A DNA stretch of 64,000 bases from Linderina pennispora (taxonomy: Eukaryota > Kickxellomycota > Kickxellomycetes > Kickxellales > Kickxellaceae). Positions 52,801 through 63,365 of this stretch are shown in pieces. The translations under genes and the position numbers were made by a program. The DNA is taken from the NCBI RefSeq assembly GCF_002104995.1, contig NW_024468254.1, positions 558,001 to 622,000 on the forward strand. Reading direction: 5' to 3'. Position 1 is the first letter of the stretch; every line of letters begins with the position of its first letter. The notes under the pieces are model-generated. The model made no database searches. It had not been told where the DNA came from and saw only the letters and a list, made by a program, of their open reading frames with translations.

Positions 52801-55800
52801 TTGCATCGGAAACGGACACCGGTGCGAATAAACACTGGGCATAGTGCTGCGTCCAAGCGTGCTACAGGTCATCTTGGCATGCATTCGGCAGATGCCTTGT
52901 CTGCTGAGGAGGCTGCGCCAGTGTATGGCCCACTTGCATTTGGTGGCATGGCAGGCAGTATTGATCTCCCACAGCCGCTTGACTCGGGCACACGGTTCAG
53001 AAACGATGCATGGATCAGCCAGGGTGGCATTCGGCGTATCCACCGCGCGTGGCAGCAGGGATTCGCTCTTTCATCCCAGGCCCAAGTCATACTAGCAAAT
53101 GGCGTCACAGAACCGGTGCTTGCTCCTGGTGCGTCGGCCGAATTCAGCTACAGCGATATCCTGGCAGTGGACTTGTCATCCTCAGCCGCTGATTTTGTGC
53201 AGGCTTTCGAGACCCTATTCACAATCTGGTACGAGTCATTGGAAGCGGGCTCCGAGGTACTGATCGGGTCCAGCAATGATGGTGCCACGGCGCATGTATT
53301 CCGGTGGATTGATTTCGCCCAGACATATCTAGTGTCACTGCATCGGTCGGCTGCGGCGCTGTCTACCATTGCGAACCGGATGGCTGATTTTGTACCAGCC
53401 TGCCTGGTTAAGCTTGACAATCTTTCTTCTGGCGACGATGCCAACATGACGTTGGCGTCAACCATGTGCCTGGCATTTCTTGTCTGCCTTTCCCAGATAT
53501 CCCTGATGTTTTCTGGGTGGCGAAGCGACATTGGGAACATGGGTCCACAAGCAGTGGGCGACGACGACGATTTGGACTCGCGGTGGACCAGCGAGCGGTT
53601 CCGTGCGGAGATCGACAACTGCATGCTGGTTCTGGTGCGGCTGCTGAGTCTCGAGGCGCAAGCACGCAGCGGGTCTGGGCATCTGGGACCAGCGAAGGAG
53701 GTGTGGGTTGCGTTGATCCAGCTGTTCGTCAATCCCTGCACCAGCAGCACTGACTCACCAGACCAAGCGCTGGCACAGTCGATTTGGGACGAGCACTCGA
53801 GCCCTTATGTGAATGCGCAGCCTCCAGCATCTGGAGTCTGGGCGGCCGTCAATCGGGTGTGCTCACTCAACACCAGGACCGACCAACAGCTGGCATGGAA
53901 CACATGGTCGGCTCTGTTCTTTTTGCTACCACTGACACAGATCAATGCCGATGGCGTTGCTGCCCCACGCACAGCGGCGTTCTGTGGCCGACCGCTGGTT
54001 CAGTTGCTCGAGATCGCAGTCGAGAAGCAGCTGGCAGGAGCAATCAGGCACAGTTTGTCGACAGAACAGCAGCTGAAACCAGCCGACGAGGTTGCAGCAC
54101 GCCAGGCATTCTTCCGCGTGCACAGCATCGTGACCGCATATTCTGTCGATGTCAATGTCGACAGTTCGTTGTATGTGGCAATGTATCGGTTTCTCGAGGC
54201 GCGCAAGTTCCGGTCGCTGGCTATTGAGCCTCCTCCCTCGCTGCCGCGCTTCTTCACCAGGTACTCGGGCCAGATCGCGCACCGTAGCAGTCCTTCCGAC
54301 ACATGCACTTTGCTGTGGTTGAAGGCTTTAGATGTGTCAATGGGGTCATGGGTTGCGCGATTACTGGAGCTGGCGCCCGCATCAAAACAGTACCGGCGTA
54401 CCATGCGTGATGTGCGCTCGCTGGTATCCAAGCTACTACCGACACGGCTGCTGACGTTTGATAGCGCGTCATCCGATATGCATCTGTCGACGCTCGCCAA
54501 CTATTACTCGGTGTTTTTGTTCTTTTTGCACGCACTGCCCAGCGATGTAGTGCGGGCCACTCGCCTGTTCACACAGTTCCAGGCGCTGCTAAAGTTCCGC
54601 GAAACAACCAGCATGGTGGCCCGTCGCGTTTATTTTGAGGCATGGTCGGCTGCATCAGCAATCATCCTTGGTAACTTGATGCAATGCGTCGAGGTGCGTG
54701 GGAACACAGTCCATGTGGTCGATTTGCTGCTGTCGAGCGACAACGGCCAGCTGCAGAAGGACACCGTTGATTACTACAGCGCCATGGTGATGGCTGCGCA
54801 AGGCTGGGCGAAATTTGTTGGTGACGTGCTCGATGAGTGTGCAGGTGGCGCACGAGAGCAGCGCGAGACAGGCTCGCTATGGGCGCTGGCTGATCAGGCG
54901 CTAATGTACATGAGCCGTGTGCTTGCTAGCGCCACTATTTCTACTCATACACCGACGCTGCTGCTATTCATGCATGCAGTCTTCCAATGCCCGGTGGTCG
55001 TGCGCCTGGTGGCACTGGATATCAGTAGCAATATGCCAGCAGACATGCATGTCTCGATCGTGCGTCGGATATCAGACATCCTGGATTTCCGGCAGCAGGC
55101 AGTATCTGGGGCTACTGACCAGCGGTCTGAAGCACTATCGGGTGATACCAACGCGGGTGAGAAACCCGGGCCATCGGCCGAGCTGCTTGATGCCTGTCAA
55201 AACTCCATCTCGGGTCACGACGACAGCCAGCTGGACTTTGAAATGTACGATACGATGGAGCTGATTGCAGCGGCCGAGGAGGCTGAGAGAAAGGAGCGGC
55301 TGGCATCATTTGCTGCCATAGATACCAAGCTGGTGGAGCTGCTCGACGAGAGGTACATTCCCGCCGTGCGGCGACGGATTGTCGGCATGTTTTCGACACT
55401 GGGCGGCGGATATTCGCGGGCACTACGGCACAACAGCCAGGAGTTAGTGGTGCACACACAGCTGCTGGTTCGCATGGTGTCTGCCTGCGTAGATGCTGGC
55501 AAGCGCACATGGGAGAGCTTCCTGGACGAGTTTGGCCGCGATAGCCTGCACCTTGTTCCAGACAGGCCCGGGCGGCGGCTAGTCTTGACAGTGTTTGCAG
55601 TCGAGATGGTCAACCACTTGCTGGCACTGAGCCAGCCCGTGCAGCAGTGGGTCGGCGCGTTGAAGGATATTTGGTTTTCAGCGGCGTGTGATCTGCGACT
55701 GACTGCACATGTGCACCGGCTGGCAGCGCAGCTGCGGTGGCTGGACAAGCACCAGGCCACAGGCCCACTGGCGGTGTTTGTCGGTCTGCCGCTGGACCGT

Positions 55801-56157
55801 CGCATTGTTGACTCCAACGGTCTGCTGCGGGATGACCGGCTCGGCCACGTAATACGTGCCGCGGCTGATTACGATCAGCGTGCAGCACTGGCCACCAGCA
55901 TGGCTGACTTCGCATTGGAGGCAGTGGCACGCAGCGCAAGAGCCAGTGCAGCTGACAGCTCAGTGAAACGAGTGTTGGCCGGGTGGGTCAGCCGATTGGT
56001 GGGTGGGCTGCGCGATGTGCAGGCTGAGGAGACACGGGCTGTGCTGGGGACTGTAGATCTGCGGTCGCTGGTGGCCCGCATGTCCCAGCGCATCATGCAG
56101 ATGGTGCAGACGTACGGTCCTGGCCTGGGCGTCCCGGATGACCTGCTCAGGATATAG
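49865..56157 (+). CDS. MMS22: Mms22/Mus7 replication-repair protein
   Basis: This 2070-residue protein is the Mms22-type adaptor of a Rtt101/Cul4-like ubiquitin ligase that promotes recombination at stalled replication forks. Exons 49865-50219 and 50300-56157 join in phase 1 (GTGAGA donor). The joint restores the conserved N-terminal motif FRRRHEKNLHPYTKLVWIDP (about residues 138-157), matching the family's LHPYT box. Residues 160-850 are acidic, Ser/Arg-rich and disordered. From about 950 the protein is helical, including YRFLEARKFRSLAIEPPPSL and PRFFTRYSGQIAHRSSPSDT, the Mms22 core. The C-terminal third has LLDERYIPAVRRRIVGMFST and ends DDLLRI. Length is similar to fission-yeast Mus7 (about 1900). 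Confidence 0.85.
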
Positions 56158-56318
56158 CCACGAGACTTCTTTTTTTGGCATGTGTATTGGGGAAAACAAA
56201 ACTATTTCGACGCAGTGCTTGTTCAGAGTCGCAGATTTGAAAAGTCAGAGATCGAAAAGGCTAGTGAAAGGGAACGATAATGAAAGTTAAGGAATTCGCA
56301 AAAGGGGTATCCCTGGCA

Positions 56319-57478
56319 TTACTCGGTCTTCTGGGTCTTCTCGCCCTCCTGCTTGTAGTTGAGCGGGCGGAATCCGAGATGGCTACCGGTCTCGCCCTTG
56401 ATGTACGTCTTGATGAAGAACTGGACAAACAGCAGCAGGTATGACGACAGCAGAACACAGCCGTAGTAGGCGGCCAGGCGGGTTCCGCGGCAGTCGGCGC
56501 CAACGCTCGGCAGCGGCACAACGGCGTGGAAGGTAACGTGGGTGTACAGGCAGAAATAGCACAGGCCAAGGTCAACCACAAACTGCACAATCTGCAGGGT
56601 TGTGACAATCTCCTTCCACCACACCTTCTTGCCGCACGACGCAAGGAAGTAGTAGTAGTACATGATAACGTGCACGAGCAGGTTGATTGAGCAGATAATC
56701 CAGGCCTATATGTAGCGCAAGCAGCGCGTAAATTAGCAGCATGTGTTGCAGAAGGTGGATGCCGGCAGTAATGCATGCATGAAATCATGAAATGATATGA
56801 ACATCGCGAGCAGTAGGGCGGCGATATGTCGAGTATTACATGCAACTGCTTACAATCCTCTGCCCCCTCCCCCATGCAATGCATCGCCGAGTCCTAGTAA
56901 CACCCAATAATACTTACCACAGACACACGTCCCAGAAGTTCCTCGAAGCACAGCACCATGGTCAGCGAGTGATGGTAGTAGTGCAGGAACTCGAGGTTCT
57001 TCTTCTTGAGCACCAGCAGCACGGTATCGACAAACTCGAGCCACTTTGTCATGTAATTCAAGTAGTACAGGATCTCCATCGGCTGCGTCCACGACTCGGC
57101 ACCACAGATTGTGAAGAAGAAGCCGTTCTGGCGCCATGCTGTCAGGCATTGCTCCATGAAGGCAAGCAGCAAGAAGCCTGAGATCAGCGTCAGCGCGAGG
57201 TTGTGCAGCTGCGTGAAGCGCTTCAAGCGGATCGGCTTGGCCACCTTCTTCATGATCGCCTGTCCGCCAAACACCATCGCCAGGTACAGCACCACGCCCG
57301 TCAGAACCGTGCGCTGCGTCGAGAAGCTGGTCGTGCCGGGAGCCCAGCGCCACGCCGACTTGGGCTGTCCTGTCACCGCGATGAATGCCTTGTTGAGCCA
57401 CCAGTCGGGGCTGACCAGCGACGGCCAGTGTTGCGAGTGCTGGGTGCCGGATAGAGAGAATGGATTGACTTCGGCCAT
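56319..57478 (-). CDS. Fatty-acid elongase (ELO family)
   Basis: This 315-residue ER membrane enzyme performs the condensation step of very-long-chain or polyunsaturated fatty-acid elongation. Exons 56918-57478 and 56319-56705 (phase 0, GTAAGT donor) are joined. Several membrane helices occur, starting at TQRTVLTGVVLYLAMVFGGQ. The signature LHYYHHSLT (HXXHH box, catalytic) lies at about residues 172-180, preceded by KWLEFVDTVLLVLKKKN. After the splice, LLVHVIMYYYYFLASCGKKV and the conserved W-K-E-I-V-T-T-LQIVQF block follow. The C-terminal tail is Lys/Glu-rich and cytosolic, suitable for ER retention. The HYYHH form resembles ELOs for polyunsaturated or sphingolipid substrates; the exact class cannot be decided here. 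Confidence 0.92.
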
Positions 57479-58081
57479 TATATTCGCGCTAACGTTGCTT
57501 GTTTACGAGTGTGAATTTCTGTTTCTCTCGGGAATGCAAAAAGAGATGCACAAAAGAGCCGCGTGTCTGCAAGTTGAACACTTCGAGCAGGGAACAAATA
57601 CTAGGGGAGAGACAGGTCGAGAGCGATGGAGCAGGAAAAAGAAGCTTGCTCCTTGCGGGAAAAGGCGGCGTGTGGCAAACGATATATAACGAAATGAAAT
57701 CTGCCCCGCTTGTCTACTTCTCGGAGAGGGGAGGAGAGGGTGGCCACGCTACAAAGAAATATAAGGCGGAGGGAGGAGGTAGTTATAGAAGCGAGGAACT
57801 AGACGCGAGGAGCAAATATGCGAGCGAAGTAGAGAAGAAAAGCCACGCCTCCACCAGCGGTAAACACCTAACAAGCATCTGAAAGTTTTTTCAGAACCTC
57901 TGGCGACGGTCTGTGTTCTGATTGGGTCGGTCAGGTGAGGCGATCGTCCTGGTGCAAACGGAGGCCCTGCCCCACCGCCAGAGCTCGGCTCCGCACCTCA
58001 GCCTGCCCAGCTGGGTGTTTCAGCGGATATGGCAAAGTCGAGAATACATATGGTCATGTTACAAAGTGGCAGAGTAGCTAT
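57479..58081. other. Intergenic region upstream of ELO
   Basis: About 0.6 kb include the ELO promoter side (AG-rich on the plus strand from 57600 to 57850). Adjacent frames are simple-sequence artefacts. No gene supported. Confidence 0.45.
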
Positions 58082-58657
58082 CTAGAAGAGCCGGGGGCAA
58101 TCCTCGGGAAATATCTCGTGGACGTTGATGTTGTCGATCGCCATGAGCTCGCCATCCCCCAGCGACTCCTCGGCGATGGAGTTGCTCATCTTCTGCATGA
58201 ACGGGTTGCGCCGTGCGACTGACTCGTACTGGCTCGACCAGCGGTTGAGGAATATCTCTTGGTTCCAGACAAAGCCGTCCTCGCGCAGCGTCATTATGCA
58301 CGGCTGCCGCCCGCCGTCGCTGTAGAACTCGACCAGACACCGTGCCTCGGGGTTCTTAATCAGCCCGTCTCGCACGCTGGTGATATCACGTCCACCGCTG
58401 ATGTAGGTTACAAGTAACGACGACAGGTCGCTGTCGGCACCCGACTGGCCCGAATGGGCGCCTACGTCGTCTACGTCGCTCTCAGGCCCATCGCTGTATA
58501 GCCCGGCGCATGGGTTGCGGGCAGGCAGCGATGCGCGGCGTAGCCGCGACTGGGGTGCCAACAGCGACGACGAGACCACGGAGGGCCCGCGCGTCGAGAT
58601 AATAGCAATGCTATCACGGTATCTAGTACCAGCGGGGGTGCTGCGTCTGTTAGACAT
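58082..58657 (-). CDS. Small protein of unknown function (191 residues)
   Basis: I do not recognise this family. The ATG at 58657 is chosen; the upstream in-frame extension to 58762 is hydrophobic leader-like sequence typical of untranslated DNA. The N-terminal half is Ser/Arg-rich and disordered (RRASLPARNPCAGLYSD, then an acidic DVDDVG). The C-terminal half looks globular: SSLLVTYISGGRDITSVRDG, LIKNPEARCLVEFYSDGGRQ, PCIMTLREDGFVWNQEIFLN, RWSSQYESVARRNPFMQKMS and INVHEIFPEDCPRLF. The clear disorder-then-domain layout and GC-ending codons support a real gene. A TATA-like AAATATAAATG lies about 100 bp upstream on the same strand. Confidence 0.6.
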   Translation of the reverse strand: MSNRRSTPAGTRYRDSIAIISTRGPSVVSSSLLAPQSRLRRASLPARNPCAGLYSDGPESDVDDVGAHSGQSGADSDLSSLLVTYISGGRDITSVRDGLIKNPEARCLVEFYSDGGRQPCIMTLREDGFVWNQEIFLNRWSSQYESVARRNPFMQKMSNSIAEESLGDGELMAIDNINVHEIFPEDCPRLF

Positions 58658-58848
58658 GGTATAAAACACGGTGAGTACTTTATTGTGAAGTATAGAAATA
58701 ATAGAAAAGAAAAGAAGAAGGTAGAGTGTCAGGCTGCGGCGAACAAGAACATAAACAGGCATTTATATTTGTGAACAGCCAGGCGTGACCCGACCAGCTG
58801 AGAGCAATTTAAAAAAGCGAGTCACTGGAATAGAAGCATCTTCCTTTT

Positions 58849-59085
58849 TCACAGCTTGGCCCTTGGCGCAGTCGGGTTAGGCAGCGCCCGCTGCTGATGC
58901 TGCTGCTGCGGAATGAAAGTGGTGACCACCGATGCGGGGTGCACTTTGGAGACATCGATCGGCTGATTTGGCGCCAATGCACGCCCCGGTCCGTGACGCA
59001 TCATCGGTCTATGCCGCGGCCACACAGAATACGGCCCAGACGCCGCGGCCGGATGAACAAAGCGGGCAAAGCTATCTTCTGGATT
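58849..59085 (-). CDS. C-terminal exon of an unresolved minus-strand gene
   Basis: From a good acceptor (GTCACAG at 59086-59092 on the minus strand) the frame reads NPEDSFARFVHPAAASGPYS and ends in a polar Pro/Gln/Arg-rich tail (IPQQQHQQRALPNPTAPRAK) at the stop at 58849. The 79 codons are open and biased in composition. Upstream exons are not certain; candidates are described for 59460-60190. No family recognised. Confidence 0.4.
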   Translation of the reverse strand, partial: NPEDSFARFVHPAAASGPYSVWPRHRPMMRHGPGRALAPNQPIDVSKVHPASVVTTFIPQQQHQQRALPNPTAPRAKL

Positions 59086-59459
59086 CTGTGACATAGAAAC
59101 AAATACTGATATAAATATTGCGGAGAGCACGCCAGGATTCACACAGCCAGTGATTGCTAGACGCTCGGCCAGCTCTATTATAGGAAGCGTATCCGCAGCA
59201 CAGCGTAGGTGGTGTGTACTCGTAGTGTATACAGACATGTGTGAGACGTGATGTGGTGGTATCGATCGACGTGCAGGCACCCAACAAATTAAGCTGGCGC
59301 TAGCTGGGCACTTCCCCTCTGTTTTGGCCAGCCGCACAGGGCAGCGGTAGAACTGTGGGCAGCAAAGCGCCAAAGAAAAATGGCGGAGAAATTCGGCCCG
59401 CTCTGCCGCATCGCCAAAGCCTGATCTGATCTGATTTCCGCATAGCAACAACACTTGCT

Positions 59460-60190
59460 GCAGAACCCGTTCGACGTGCAGATATGCCGATGCGTGTCCA
59501 AACGAGGTGCAGGCTGGGCCAGCGCGTGCATCGTGATGGAGGATGTCTGGCAGATATGCTCAGGCTCCGTGGCATCTGTTACATGTAGCGGCTGTGCCTC
59601 GGGCATGTGTCCTGGCGTAATGCACTCACCCCAAATGCAGCAAATAGTGGGCACCCTGGCACCGTTTGTGACATCAGGCACCACTGCTTCGGCACTGGCG
59701 GTGCACTCGAAACAGCTCATACTCCCTTATCACGACACAAGTGCCAGATGCTTGGCGTACCCTGAACGTAAGCATGCTGCGTGCTACCGAGGTGCTCTGC
59801 GATGATGCGACCAGCCATCATGCCGGAACCAATGTTGGCAGCTATATGGAATGGCGAGTAGTCCTTTGCTCTTTTGCTTGCCGTATTTAGTGAGCAGTAC
59901 GTGTCGCTATCCAGCGACCACATCGAACAAGCGTTCCCCGCCGTGCATGCATCCCGACCGGCAATTCGCAGGCTTGCCGACATGGCGAATGCTCCATGGT
60001 AGCGGATACCAAACATTGGATTGTCTGGTGACAGCCGCATGCTGCTGTTTTTGTGCAGGCCGGAGGCACTGCGATAATGCTCGTAGTCCTCGCAGTGCGC
60101 CATGCCTGGCCATGGCAGCAGCCCACGGCAGCGGCTTAGGCATTGGAGGGCCAGCGTCACAGGAGAGCCGCAAAAAATAGCAGGCAGCAA
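59460..60190 (-). other. Exon-like, Cys/His-containing segments, probably of the same unresolved gene
   Basis: Two minus-strand open segments look more protein-like than the neighbours. The first (about 60190-59775) contains HCEDYEHYRSASGLHKNSSM, LSPDNPMFGIRYHGAFAMSA and AKDYSPFHIAANIGSGMMAG, and ends before a possible GTACGC donor. The second (59720-59460) is Cys-rich: SCFECTASAEAVV, RVPTICCIWGEC and THRHICTSNGFCSKC. They could be exons leading to the C-terminal exon at 58849-59085, but I could not join all three in frame. A zinc-binding module is possible. Confidence 0.3.
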
Positions 60191-61104
60191 TCAGGCTCTG
60201 ATGGCAGAAAATGGTTGGGAAGCCGCCCGAGCGGACATAGTAGCAGCAAGCAGCGGCGGCGGGGAAGGGTGAGGGCTTGGAAGAAAAAGCCCAGCCTCTG
60301 CAGCAGCAGTAAAAACAAGCACTGAAACTCCCTCTTCCGCTTTCCGGACAGTCCAAAACACAGCTGCCGCTTACAGCAATCCTCCGGCGCACGCTTGAAA
60401 CAGGACTGCCAAGGCCTGCAGCAGTGGTTGGCACCGCCCGCTTAGCCAAAGGGCCGCCGCCAAAAGGAAAAATATGCGCAAAGACTGGGCTGCTTGGCTG
60501 GTGCGAGAAAACATCAGGCGGGGCAGCGCGCCCAGCGATAGGCGGACAAGCGGCTAGTGGAACGCGCAGGGGTCCAAAAATCCAGCGGCACCGCCTGGCT
60601 TGCTCCAGAATCGACATCAGCACACGCATAGGGCAGGGAGCCAATCGTTTGCGCTGATGCCTGGGGCGAAATAAAGGCAGAAAATTTTTTTGCGTGTTCA
60701 CGCTGCCTCGCTGAGCAATCTGGCTCAGAGGCGCCAAACCATTTGCTCCCCATTTTTCGCGCTGGCCACGCCTTAAAGCCCACGCCGCCCGCCTCCCACC
60801 CGCTCGCGCCTGCTTCCCTCATAAATTCCTCTGCCTTTATTTCCCCCTCACATTTTTACTCTTATAAGCGTAAACATTTTTTGAACATAAAAGGTAAGGC
60901 TCCGTCGTCACCCCCGGCCCTAGGGCACCCTCCCGAGCCGGCCGACGCCTGCGCAGGCTCCCATCGCTCGCATCAGCGCCTGTCTGCTCCGTCGCGTGCG
61001 TCGTATTGGGCCTCGGTCACATCCGGCGTCACTTTGGTCATCTGCGTCACTTTGAGCCCGCCATGGTCCTAACTCCGACTTTTTGTATCCCCATGTAGCC
61101 AACA
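60191..61104 (+). promoter_or_regulatory. NHP6 promoter, leader and 5' UTR intron
   Basis: The region upstream of NHP6 has no supported gene. A 5' UTR intron is likely at 60894-61098: donor AAG/GTAAGG, acceptor ATGTAG, ending six bases before the ATG. An upstream ATG (about 61062) lies inside this intron, so splicing would remove a potential decoy start. The leader before the donor is pyrimidine-rich. Confidence 0.55.
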
Positions 61105-61446
61105 ATGCCTCGTGTCAAGTCCTCCGCTACTGAGTCCAAGGCCTCCCGCAAGGCCGCCGCTGCCGACACCAAGAAGCGCACCAAGCGCACCAAGAAGGAC
61201 CCGAACGCCCCCAAGCGCGCCCTGTCCGCCTACATGATGTACTCGCAGGCCAACCGTGACCGTGTCCGCAAGGAAAACCCCGATGCCACTTTTGGCGAGA
61301 TCGGCAAGTTCCTGGGTGCCGAGTGGAGCAAGCTGTCGGACGACGGCAAGGCCCCGTACATCAAGAAGGCTGAGGCTGACAAGGAGCGGTACGCTACTGA
61401 GAAGGCCGAGTACGACGCCAAGAAGGATTCGGACGAGAGCGACTAA
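61105..61446 (+). CDS. NHP6: HMG-box chromatin protein Nhp6-like
   Basis: This 113-residue non-sequence-specific DNA-bending protein is a nucleosome-remodelling cofactor and partner of FACT. The basic N-terminal arm ([16 protein letters not shown]) is followed by one HMG box (about 32-102) with [40 protein letters not shown] and [20 protein letters not shown]. The C-terminus has a short acidic tail (DSDESD), slightly longer than in yeast Nhp6A/B. Codons are almost all C- or G-ending, indicating high expression. No coding intron. Confidence 0.95.
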   Translation: MPRVKSSATESKASRKAAAADTKKRTKRTKKDPNAPKRALSAYMMYSQANRDRVRKENPDATFGEIGKFLGAEWSKLSDDGKAPYIKKAEADKERYATEKAEYDAKKDSDESD

Positions 61447-61646
61447 GCTGGAAGCAGAACACCACACCCCAAAAATCCCCGACCCACTTCCTTCTTGTGC
61501 ACGTCTACTACTCTAGTATTTGGTACTTTTTCTCGATTCGCCTCTTTCTCTTTTCTCTAAATGTAAAATCTACTATCGCAAGACCTTGTGGACCGGCAGG
61601 GCCGATTGTCGCGGTTGTTTCCTCCGCTGCCTCTGGAGCAGACGAC

Positions 61647-62091
61647 ATGCGAACAATGGTGGACCGCTTTTTTGTAAATTGCTATTCCGGGACGATTGAA
61701 GGTCTGGCGGAGGACTTCATTGGTGCATCGGACTACGTTGTCTTGGGCTGCATCCCTGGAGACAATCTTCTCAATTTAGCAATCGGGGCAAGGTATGCTT
61801 GGTATAGCTGGGCCGGCAGAGCTAGCGCACAAGGGGCTCATTAAAATGAAGGGCATCATAGAATGGCTTCAAAGAAGGGCAATACCAATCTCCGGCCGAC
61901 TAATGCAATGGGCAAGCGTTTCTTTTGTTGGCATTTCGAGGGTGCTTCTAGATTCCAGCCAAGACCCTGTTACTAGCTCGATCAATGGCGTCCCTGCAGC
62001 TAGCAGACGCTGGTCGATTCTTTTGGTGCATAGGACAACAGAAAACATGCATGGCCTGTTTGAGCAGATGCATGTCACTTGTCATGTCTAA
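61647..62091 (+). CDS. Possible small spliced gene (120 residues), unsupported by homology
   Basis: Exons 61647-61792 and 61875-62091 join in phase 2 around an 82-nt intron with a GTATGC donor and CAAAG acceptor, keeping one open frame. The product starts MRTMVDRFFVNCYSGTIEGL, continues DFIGASDYVVLGCIPGDNLL and, after the joint, ISGRLMQWASVSFVGISRVL. It resembles no family I know. It lies about 200 bp after NHP6 on the same strand, so it could equally be its extended 3' UTR. Codon bias is weak. Confidence 0.25.
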
Positions 62092-62156
62092 ACCTGGCAT
62101 CAGCAGTATTCCATGATGGATCGCTGGATGCATACAGATGCTATATCGCTCTTGAC

Positions 62157-62164
62157 TATAAAAG
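62157..62164 (+). promoter_or_regulatory. Probable TATA box of the secreted repeat protein gene
   Basis: TATAAAAG lies about 90 bp upstream of the ATG at 62253, a good match to a strong, regulated core promoter. Confidence 0.6.
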
Positions 62165-62252
62165 CGGCAGCCAACACGCTGCTCCTTGCATCTACTCGGC
62201 ATCAGCATACACCTGCTTCAACATCAATACTACAACTTATCTTCTGTCTACC

Positions 62253-62753
62253 ATGGTCAACGCTTGCACCCCGATTCTTGCCCTCGTCTCCCTGGCTGCA
62301 TTTGCACCGTCAGTCAATGCTGTGCCTACTCCTATGGCCGAGCTCGTTCGTCGCCAGTACGGTTGGGGCTGGGGCTGGGGCTTTCCATTTGTGAGTGCGT
62401 TTAATAGCGAGTTTGACAGTGCCTCCAGCCGTGCCAACTTCAACGAGAACACGCTGTATACCAACAGCCTCAATGCAAACCAGGCAAACGATGCTGTTCA
62501 TTCCAACACCAACACCTTCAACAGCTTCCGCAAGCGCCAGTGGGGATACGGTGGATATGGTGGATATGGTGGATATGGTGGATATGGCAGCTGGGGCTGG
62601 GGATTCCCATTCCTGAGCTCGTTCAACAGCGAGTTCGATCGTGCTTCAAACCGCGCTAACTTCAGCGAGAATACCCTGTATACCAACAACGTCAACGCCA
62701 ACCAGGCAAATGATGTTGTCCACTCCAGCACCAACAACTTTATCTCTGGCTAA
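62253..62753 (+). CDS. Secreted two-unit Gly/Trp/Tyr protein with Kex2-type sites
   Basis: This 166-residue protein matches no family I recognise. A signal peptide (1-23, ending PSVNA) is followed by a short pro-segment and a dibasic site at 33-34 (LVRRQYG). Unit 1 (35-92) has a WGWGWGFPF aromatic start, then FNSEFDSASSRANFNENTLY and NANQANDAVHSNTNTF. A tribasic site at 93-95 (RKRQWG) precedes unit 2 (96-166), which repeats the same order after a GGY-repeat expansion: WGWGFPFLSSFNSEFDRASN, ENTLYTNNVNANQANDVVHS. Both units would begin with Gln if Kex2 cuts after the basic residues, allowing pyroglutamate formation. Cys occurs only in the signal peptide, so the mature protein has no disulphides. 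The layout is that of a Kex2-processed repeat precursor or a secreted structural or surface-active protein. The ATG chosen begins the signal peptide. Confidence 0.75.
   Translation: MVNACTPILALVSLAAFAPSVNAVPTPMAELVRRQYGWGWGWGFPFVSAFNSEFDSASSRANFNENTLYTNSLNANQANDAVHSNTNTFNSFRKRQWGYGGYGGYGGYGGYGSWGWGFPFLSSFNSEFDRASNRANFSENTLYTNNVNANQANDVVHSSTNNFISG
62546..62588 (+). repeat. 9-bp tandem repeat coding Gly-Gly-Tyr
   Basis: The unit GGTGGATAT is repeated about four to five times in frame, encoding the (GGY)n run at the start of unit 2. Unit 1 lacks it, so it is likely a slippage expansion. Confidence 0.8.
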
Positions 62754-63365
62754 CTCAGTTCTCACGATCCTCCCAACTTTCTGACATTGTGAGTCTACAC
62801 TTAGAATAAATACTTCATCCTTAAGCTCAATCGTTCTACGTAAACTGTTTCTGATTAATGAAGTAGCCTGGCGATTATACTGATTTATGCCTGCCAACTA
62901 GGAATCCTCAGCCAACCCATCATGAAATTCGTGATGCCTGCAAGCACACCATGTCTGGCAAATGATACATTAGCACTATACACCAGGCTATGTTTACGTT
63001 TCTTGATGATGCAGAGAGCGAATACCATCGACTCCTGTATATAAACAGCGATGTGGCTGGTGGTATCGGTGCCCATTGTCTCAATCCGCCGCTTTTCACC
63101 TACCATTCTACCAACACAATTCTGCTAGAAGAAACGGCCAGCAAAAAGGCAAGTTCTGCCGACAAAATCCTGCAATCGGCAAGTGGATGATATGATGGGT
63201 AATAGACAGCCACTGATGCCATCACCAACATTGCTAGATATAGAACTTCACATCATGACCGTTAAAGCCAGTCGTGGCCGCAAAAGTAGGTTCCTGCTCT
63301 CCTCCCAGAAAAAAACTTTGCTTCTACGTTGTTCATACAAACACATTATTCGCACTGTTTAACAA
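62754..63365. other. Intergenic region
   Basis: About 0.6 kb, AT-richer than the genes, with no supported frame. It should contain the 3' UTR of the secreted protein gene and the promoter of the truncated gene at the right edge. Confidence 0.45.
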
